19,798 nucleotides of DNA, taken from assembly GCA_964607915.1 (NCBI GenBank), contig CAZSMU010000067.1, positions 1 to 19,798 on the forward strand, read 5' to 3'. The notes under the pieces were generated by a model. That model saw nothing but the letters and a program-made list of their open reading frames with translations. It searched no databases and was not told the origin of the DNA. Source of the stretch: JADJPL01 sp964607915. Lineage in GTDB: Bacteria; Bacteroidota; Bacteroidia; Chitinophagales; Saprospiraceae. The translations under genes were made by a program, and so were the position numbers. Positions 14,733 to 19,798 of this stretch are shown piece by piece (position 1 is the first letter of the stretch; each line of letters starts with the position of its first letter).

Positions 14733-14750
14733 TTAGAATCTTTTTTCTAA
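14733..14750. promoter_or_regulatory. Operator-like repeat, copy 4 (before the TetR pair)
   Basis: TTAGAAT and TTTCTAA flank CTTT, matching the arms of the other copies at 13 of 14 positions. It lies 24-41 bases upstream of the 119-residue gene's ATG, in the expected promoter region of the pair that contains the TetR gene. This fits autoregulation. The mismatch would suggest weaker binding than at the hypB and hupS sites. Confidence 0.6.
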
Positions 14751-14799
14751 AAAAGATTGAAATACACCCACATCAAGGCAATAGAACCCTAAAATCCAT

Positions 14800-14845
14800 A
14801 AAAAAGTTGCAGGGATGGGCGTCTGAAATCGAGACCCATCCCTGC
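14800..14845 (-). terminator. Intrinsic terminator of the aconitase gene
   Basis: On the leftward strand a perfect 11-bp stem GCAGGGATGGG / CCCATCCCTGC encloses a 15-base loop that can itself pair through GTCT/AGAC. It is followed by AACTTTTTT, a run of six T. It starts 42 bases after the aconitase stop codon. It separates aconitase transcription from the TetR pair on the same strand. Confidence 0.85.
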
Positions 14846-14886
14846 GATCGATAGGATAGACTTATATTAGAACGAGTGGGCCTGCC

Positions 14887-17157
14887 TTAGGCTACACCCA
14901 TTTCCTGGCGGATTTTATTGAGGGCCGAACCGGCGCGCACCCATTCAATTTGTTGTGTGTTGTACGTATGGGCCACCTCAAACGCATCTTCGCTGCCATC
15001 GGCGTGGTGGAGCACGACGCGCAGGGATTTGCCCGGAGCCATTTCGTCAAAGCCGAGGATGGAGATAGCGTCGTCCTGGCGCACTTTCTCGTAATCCTCC
15101 GGGTTTGTAAAGGTGAGGGCGAGCATACCCTGTTTTTTCAGGTTGGTTTCGTGGATGCGGGCGAAGGACTTCACGATGACCGCTTTCACCCCTAAGAAAC
15201 GGGGCTGCATGGCGGCGTGTTCGCGGGAAGAGCCTTCCCCGTAGTTTTCTTCGCCAAAGACGACGGTGCCAATCCCTGCATTGCGGTAGGCCAGTCCGGA
15301 CTCCGGCACGGGCATATATTTGTTTTCCGCAAGGTTGAGCACCTGGTTCATTTCGCCATTGAAGGCGTTGATGGCGCTGATGAAGGAGTTGCGGGCGATG
15401 TTTTGCAGGTGGCCGCGGAACTCCAGCCAGGGGCCGGCCATAGAGATATGGTCGGTCGTACATTTGCCTTTCGCTTTGATCAGGATGCGCATGCCGCTGA
15501 GTTGTGCCTGTGTGATGGGCTGAAAGGGTTCGAGCAGTTGGAGGCGGCTGGACTCCGGGGCCACGCGTACCGAGATAGCCGCGCTATCGGTAGCCGGGGC
15601 TACAAAGCCGGCATCTTCTACTGCGAAACCCTTTGCAGGCAGTTCGGCACCTGCCGGCGGGTCGAGTTGGACGGCCTGCCCGTCTTCATTCAGCAGCGTA
15701 TCGGTGAGTGGGTTAAAGGCCAGGTCGCCGGCGATTACCATAGCCGTTACGATTTCCGGGGAAGCCACGAACGAACGCGTTTGCGGGTTGCCGTCGTTGC
15801 GCTTGGAGAAGTTGCGGTTAAAAGAAGTGATGATAGAGTTGGCACGGGTAGGGTCGTCGGTATGGCGAGCCCACTGGCCGATACAAGGACCGCAGGCGTT
15901 GGCCATCACTACGCCGCCGATTTCTTCGAAAGCCGCGAGCTGGCCGTCGCGTTCTACGGTGTAGCGAATTTGCTCCGAGCCCGGGGTGATGGTAAACTCT
16001 GCTTTAGCTTTGAGTTTTTTCTCCTTGGCTTGCCGGGCTACGGAAGCGGCGCGGTCGAGGTCCTCGTAGGAGGAGTTGGTGCAGGATCCGATCAAGCCTA
16101 CTTCCAGCTTCTGCGGGTAGCCGTTTTCTTTAACGGCGGCTGCAAATTGAGAGATAGGCCATGCGAGATCGGGCGTATAAGGGCCATTGATATGCGGTTC
16201 CAGCGTGGAGAGGTCAATTTCAATGACCTGGTCGAAGTATTTTTCGGGATGGGCGTAGCAATCGGCATCACCGGTGAGGTGTTCGCGGATGCCATCGGCC
16301 AGGTCTGCCACTTCGGCGCGGCCTGTAGAGCGGAGGTATCGGCTCATGGACTCGTCGTAGCCAAAGGTCGAGGTGGTAGCGCCGATTTCGGCACCCATGT
16401 TGCAGATGGTGCCTTTACCGGTGCAGGACATGGCTTCAGCGCCCGATCCGAAGTATTCTACGATGGCTCCTGTACCGCCCTTTACCGTAAGGATGCCTGC
16501 CACTTTGAGGATGACGTCTTTAGGCGAAGCCCAGCCATTGAGTTTGCCGCTGAGTTTTACGCCGATCAACTTTGGCATTTTGAGTTCCCAGGGCATTCCG
16601 ACCATAACGTCCACGGCGTCGGCGCCGCCTACGCCGATAGCCAGCATCCCGAGTCCCCCGGCATTGGGCGTATGGGAATCGGTGCCAATCATCATGCCGC
16701 CCGGGAAAGCATAGTTCTCCAGTACGATCTGGTGGATGATACCGGCGCCGGGCTTCCAGAAACCGATGCCGTATTTATTGGAGACCGTAGCCAGGAAATC
16801 ATAAACCTCCGCATTGATGTTTACGGCGGTGTCCAGGTCTTTTGCCGCGCCCAGTTCGGCCTGTATGAGGTGGTCGCAATGCACTGTGGAGGGCACTGCG
16901 GTAGCATCGCGCCCGCACATCATGAACTGCAGGAGGGCCATTTGCGCCGTAGCGTCTTGCATTGCCACCCGGTCGGGGGCAAAAAAGACGTAATCCTTGC
17001 CCCGTGCGTAAGATCGGAGCGGGGAGTCGCCGTGGAGATGGACGTAGAGGATTTTCTCCGAGAGCGTCAGTGGGCGGCCAAGGGCAGCACGAGCATCGGC
17101 CACGCGCTTGGGGAAGGCTTCGTACACCGCCTGTATCATCGAAAGATCGAAAGGCAT
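14887..17157 (-). CDS. acn: Aconitate hydratase, mitochondrial type
   Basis: This 756-residue cytosolic [4Fe-4S] enzyme isomerises citrate to isocitrate in the TCA cycle. The three cluster cysteines are Cys359 (GSCTNSSYED) and Cys422 and Cys425 (NACGPCIGQW). Substrate-site segments include MMIGTDSHTPNAGG (155-168), TSFNRNFSKRND (444-455) and the C-terminal swivel-domain motif GEGSSREHAA (641-650). The length fits the mitochondrial-type clade (about 755) rather than the longer AcnA/IRP or AcnB types. A TAATTTTG promoter element lies 56 bases upstream, and a strong hairpin terminator follows, so it is monocistronic. No operator-like repeat precedes it, so it is probably not part of the hydrogenase regulon. 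Confidence 0.97.
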   Translation of the reverse strand: MPFDLSMIQAVYEAFPKRVADARAALGRPLTLSEKILYVHLHGDSPLRSYARGKDYVFFAPDRVAMQDATAQMALLQFMMCGRDATAVPSTVHCDHLIQAELGAAKDLDTAVNINAEVYDFLATVSNKYGIGFWKPGAGIIHQIVLENYAFPGGMMIGTDSHTPNAGGLGMLAIGVGGADAVDVMVGMPWELKMPKLIGVKLSGKLNGWASPKDVILKVAGILTVKGGTGAIVEYFGSGAEAMSCTGKGTICNMGAEIGATTSTFGYDESMSRYLRSTGRAEVADLADGIREHLTGDADCYAHPEKYFDQVIEIDLSTLEPHINGPYTPDLAWPISQFAAAVKENGYPQKLEVGLIGSCTNSSYEDLDRAASVARQAKEKKLKAKAEFTITPGSEQIRYTVERDGQLAAFEEIGGVVMANACGPCIGQWARHTDDPTRANSIITSFNRNFSKRNDGNPQTRSFVASPEIVTAMVIAGDLAFNPLTDTLLNEDGQAVQLDPPAGAELPAKGFAVEDAGFVAPATDSAAISVRVAPESSRLQLLEPFQPITQAQLSGMRILIKAKGKCTTDHISMAGPWLEFRGHLQNIARNSFISAINAFNGEMNQVLNLAENKYMPVPESGLAYRNAGIGTVVFGEENYGEGSSREHAAMQPRFLGVKAVIVKSFARIHETNLKKQGMLALTFTNPEDYEKVRQDDAISILGFDEMAPGKSLRVVLHHADGSEDAFEVAHTYNTQQIEWVRAGSALNKIRQEMGVA

Positions 17158-17212
17158 ACTATTTTTGTTTTATCTGTTTAAAAGAAAAAAGTGTGGTTCG
17201 GCAAAAGCCGCA

Positions 17213-17220
17213 CAAAATTA
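17213..17220 (-). promoter_or_regulatory. Putative -7 element of the aconitase promoter
   Basis: TAATTTTG on the leftward strand fits TAnnTTTG at all fixed positions and would give a leader of roughly 50 bases before the aconitase ATG. The nearest upstream TTTG is about 31 bases away, too far for a normal -33 element, so this is tentative. The remainder of the roughly 200-base divergent gap to the lipoprotein gene shows nothing else definite. Confidence 0.4.
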
Positions 17221-17357
17221 CGATGTTTTTTTCCAGGGAATTCTTTAATTTCAAAAAAATAAGACGGCGGCAGCAGGATTTTTGTTCGCTTTGCAAGGGG
17301 TGAGCCATGTATCAGACTGGTTACAAAACGCCAGGGGCAAAACAACGTTATCCATAC

Positions 17358-17903
17358 ATGAATAAGATACCAACCTGGACTATTTGCGCGGGGGTGCTCG
17401 CGCTTTCCCTTCTGCTGGGCTGCCGTCGCGATGTGCGCGAGCGGATATTCGACATGCGCTATCCGAACATACCGTTCACGATTCCCGCCGGGCTTTCGCC
17501 CGGCATTGCGCCCCGGACTCTTGTGCTGGACGACTTCCCCAGCAACTTGCGCTATTATCTGGAAACGTACAAAACGGATACCTCGGCGATAGGGGCTATT
17601 CAGCCTTTTTCCGCCAGCATCATTACGCTGGACGGGTCGAATCTGGACTTCATCTCCGAGATTTCCCTGCGCATCTGCGCGCAGGGTTCGGCATCCTGTG
17701 CGCGTTCAGACGAGGTATTTTACATAGACCGCTTGCAGTTTGAGCGCGTGGGCAACCAAATTCGCCTGTTGCCCACGCTCATCAATGCCAAGCGTTTGCT
17801 GTCCAAAGAGCGCTTCAAGCTGGAGTTGTGGTTTTATCTCTACCAGGTTTCCCCTATATCCATTCCCTGTCGGTTGGAGATGGAATTTGAGGCCGTGCGC
17901 TGA
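17358..17903 (+). CDS. Small predicted lipoprotein of unknown function
   Basis: The 181-residue product begins MNKIPTWTICAGVLALSLLLGC, a signal peptide ending in a lipobox (LLGC, lipidated Cys22) followed by RRD. The mature part is beta-rich (FSASIITLDGSNLDFISEISLRICAQG; FKLELWFYLYQVS) and carries three further cysteines that could form disulfides. It would be anchored in the periplasm or outer membrane. The frame is open to an ATG at 17307, with AAGGGG 6 bases before it, but that start would put an odd 17-residue leader ahead of the signal peptide, so 17358 is preferred. It is convergent with the SPOR-like gene, 32 bases away. No family is recognised. Confidence 0.75.
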   Translation: MNKIPTWTICAGVLALSLLLGCRRDVRERIFDMRYPNIPFTIPAGLSPGIAPRTLVLDDFPSNLRYYLETYKTDTSAIGAIQPFSASIITLDGSNLDFISEISLRICAQGSASCARSDEVFYIDRLQFERVGNQIRLLPTLINAKRLLSKERFKLELWFYLYQVSPISIPCRLEMEFEAVR

Positions 17904-17935
17904 CCACGGGCTTTTGTGAGGGGTTGTTGAGGGGC

Positions 17936-19678
17936 TTACTGAAAGCGCTGCAGGCTCGGCCCCACGCTGGTGCGAAGGGTAGCCAGTGCGAGCACACGAG
18001 CCTCTTCGGTACCGAAGCCTTTATCCATGAAAAAATCTTCGAGGCGTACGGCGGTCTGGTAAAACAGGATTTTGAAAGGGGCTATGAAGCGCCCGTGCAG
18101 GGGGTCGCGTTGTGCCCAATGCCCCAGGTTGTTCATGAGGGATTGATGCCATAGGTCCAGTTCCCGTTGCGTAGCGGCCCCGAGGGGACGTGAAGCGACA
18201 TACAGGGCCGATTTTGCCGCAGCAGCTTGTGCCCACTGTGCCTGAGCAACGGCTTCCCCGCCTATATCAGAGGCTATGGCTTCCAGCATCTGCATATCTT
18301 CCCAGGCGCTGAAGGGGTTACAGGATTGCAGGATTTGCATAGCGCTATTCGTGCTGCTCAGCGCCGCCTGGGCGCGGGCGGTCTCCTGTGGGTATTGTTG
18401 GGAAAGCCAGCAGGGAACCGTATAGTTGCTGTTGGGCGCTGCATGGATATAGCATAGGTGTAGGATGAGTTGGTTGAGGTCGTTGTACGCATAGGTCGCC
18501 AGATAGTCGAAAGGAGCAGTCTGCCGAGTGGAGCGGGAAGCATACGCCTGGCGGATGGCATCGTTCATTAGTTGGTTTACTTCATAACCAGGGCCTGTCG
18601 AAACAAAGATTCGATAGGCCAGGTATGCTTTTGCGACGGGGTGGTCGTAGTTTTCCAGGGTTTGTGCCAGGCGGGTATCTTCTGTCAGATGATCAATGGC
18701 CTGTTGCAGGGCGTCGCCCGCACCGGATGTACCGGATGAGGGCGCATTGGCTACGAAAAGCCGGTATCGGAGTAGTTCCCGGTTGGAGGCCAGGGCATTG
18801 GAATAGGCCTGGGCGGTGGCAGGACCGTAGTATCCATCGAGGCTGCCTGCGTACTGATTGATCATCAGCAGCGCTTTTTGGAGTTCTATGGCGGAGCTGC
18901 GTTTGACGTTTCCCCGCAGGGGGCTGTCCACCCCTTTTGGGGTAAAGACGCCGTATTCTGTTGGGGGGGCTTCGCGGTTGGTCGGCACGGGCGGCAGTAC
19001 AACCTCCGCAGGACGGGTAGGGTAGTCGTATGCAGGCGGGGTTTCCCGCGGGGTTGGAGTTGGCCGGGCGCTTATGGAAGGCGGGGTCTCCTCGTTCCAT
19101 TTGAAGGCTATGAGGGGCTGTTTGAGTGCATTGCCCGATTCGAAGGTGCCTATCTTGATGAGGTACATACTGTTGATGGTACGCACAAACGCATCTTTGA
19201 AACCCCCTTTCTGGAAATCAGGCAGCGCCTTTCTCGCTTCTTCCGGCGAGTTGTACGGCCCTGCAGCAAGCCGTAAGTTATCCCCGCTGATGATGCCCCA
19301 CAATTCGGGTACGTTCTCGTACCCTGCCCAGTAGATAGGCTTGCGGAAATCGGTGCTGGCCAACTGGACGATAGCAACGGTTTCCCCTGTTTGCAGGTAA
19401 ATTTCCTGTAGGGCGGCCGCGGTATAGCCGGCTGCGTGGACGCGGGCCAGGGCATTCTGAGCCATGCTTTTTGACTCATAGCCGCCGAGATAGATTTGCG
19501 CATGGCTATTCTCCATGTGGGTAGCATATAAAAACCCTATGGAGTGTAGGGCCTGGAAATCGTCCCGCTTTGGTTCGGCAAAAATCCCCAGGTTGATGGT
19601 ATAGTAAAGAGAAGCTTGCGCCGAGGAAAAGAAGGGCATCCAAAAAAGGGCCCATGCGATAAAAGGTATTTTTTTCAT
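17936..19678 (-). CDS. Secreted protein with SPOR-like and peptidoglycan-binding-like regions
   Basis: The 580-residue product starts MKKIPFIAWALFWMPFFSSAQA, a clear signal peptide; the frame extends 9 codons upstream to 19705, but this ATG gives a normal signal length. After it come two SPOR-like beta-alpha-beta segments (YYTINLGIFAEPKRDDF with IYLGGYESKSMAQNAL, then LRLAAGPYNSPEEARKAL with YLIKIGTF). A proline-rich linker follows (about 200-255). A PG_binding_1-like stretch reads LQKALLMINQYAGSLDGYYGPATAQAYSNAL (about 267-297), and a long helical C-terminus follows. It is probably periplasmic and linked to the cell wall or its turnover. No catalytic residues are recognised. The last 93 bases of the window beyond 19705 hold no gene that I can support. 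Confidence 0.75.
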   Translation of the reverse strand: MKKIPFIAWALFWMPFFSSAQASLYYTINLGIFAEPKRDDFQALHSIGFLYATHMENSHAQIYLGGYESKSMAQNALARVHAAGYTAAALQEIYLQTGETVAIVQLASTDFRKPIYWAGYENVPELWGIISGDNLRLAAGPYNSPEEARKALPDFQKGGFKDAFVRTINSMYLIKIGTFESGNALKQPLIAFKWNEETPPSISARPTPTPRETPPAYDYPTRPAEVVLPPVPTNREAPPTEYGVFTPKGVDSPLRGNVKRSSAIELQKALLMINQYAGSLDGYYGPATAQAYSNALASNRELLRYRLFVANAPSSGTSGAGDALQQAIDHLTEDTRLAQTLENYDHPVAKAYLAYRIFVSTGPGYEVNQLMNDAIRQAYASRSTRQTAPFDYLATYAYNDLNQLILHLCYIHAAPNSNYTVPCWLSQQYPQETARAQAALSSTNSAMQILQSCNPFSAWEDMQMLEAIASDIGGEAVAQAQWAQAAAAKSALYVASRPLGAATQRELDLWHQSLMNNLGHWAQRDPLHGRFIAPFKILFYQTAVRLEDFFMDKGFGTEEARVLALATLRTSVGPSLQRFQ

Positions 19679-19798
19679 AAGAGCAGTTCTGTTCATCCGA
19701 AACACGGTGTATTTTCAATAGACTGGTTGCGCGGGGTTAGAGAGGAGGGAAAAAAGAGTCATTTTTTGTCCACACGAAGGCTTTTTGAGGGAGTATAG

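Noticed and set aside
15217..17181. Open rightward frame of about 650 codons opposite aconitase
   Set aside because: Aconitase is unmistakable on the other strand, with all cluster cysteines. The antisense product has no recognisable motif, signal or upstream promoter.
17191..17214. Hairpin TGTG-(GTT)-CGGC / GCCG-CACA followed on the leftward strand by a T-run, as a possible attenuator before aconitase
   Set aside because: The best promoter element (17213-17220) overlaps its first arm, so the full hairpin would not be transcribed. The bulged stem is short.
19616..19798. Rightward open frame running off the window edge
   Set aside because: Its first part is antisense to the signal peptide of the SPOR-like gene, and the remainder shows no protein-like pattern.
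1..19798. Mobile elements, CRISPR arrays, tRNA or rRNA genes
   Set aside because: I found no transposase or integrase motif, regular repeat-spacer pattern, tRNA cloverleaf or rRNA-like segment. Gene order looks like an intact chromosomal locus.

Overview
The window reads as a chromosomal segment of a Bacteroidota bacterium, probably of the Saprospiria (Lewinella/Haliscomenobacter-like). The evidence is indirect: most genes have little Shine-Dalgarno signal, three intergenic sites match the Bacteroidota -7 promoter element TAnnTTTG, and there is a DUF151-UVR fusion, a mitochondrial-type aconitase and a SPOR/peptidoglycan-binding-like secreted protein. No rRNA, tRNA, CRISPR array or insertion sequence was seen. 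Coding density is high and no gap exceeds 300 bases.

Layout. Left flank: the 3' end of an unidentified gene (1-131, +), an APC-family amino acid permease (139-1800, -) and mscL (1960-2376, -). Core, about 2.4-14.8 kb: a nearly complete locus for a cytosolic group 2a (HupSL/Huc-like) [NiFe] hydrogenase, built from two operons that converge and overlap tail to tail by 4 bp at 8296-8299. The rightward operon (2519-8299) is hypB-hypC-hypD-hypE, a six-bladed NHL propeller, a NicO/UreH-like nickel permease, a 75-residue unknown and a DUF151-UVR protein. The leftward operon (13555-8296) is small subunit-large subunit-maturation protease-104-residue unknown-TPR protein-hypA. Upstream of the small subunit, on the same strand, lie a 119-residue unknown and a TetR-family regulator. 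Right flank: aconitase (-), a small lipoprotein (+) and a secreted SPOR/PG-binding-like protein (-).

How the genes work together. NicO would import nickel. HypA and HypB deliver it. HypC, HypD and HypE assemble the Fe(CN)2CO group. The protease removes a predicted 15-residue C-terminal tail from the large subunit. The TPR, 104-residue and NHL proteins are likely accessory factors. HypF, which makes the carbamoyl group for cyanide, is absent and must be encoded elsewhere. No Rieske-type or membrane electron-transfer partner is visible. The small subunit lacks a Tat signal, and its proximal and distal cluster sites each lack one canonical ligand. This suggests three [3Fe-4S] clusters, as I recall for the atmospheric-H2-oxidising Huc enzyme.

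The most notable signal is an 18-bp inverted repeat, TTAGAAA-N4-TTTCTAA, found four times and only in three intergenic regions: once before hypB, twice in tandem before the small subunit, and once (one mismatch) before the 119-residue/TetR pair. It looks like the operator of the locally encoded TetR protein, which would then co-ordinate structural genes, maturation genes and itself.
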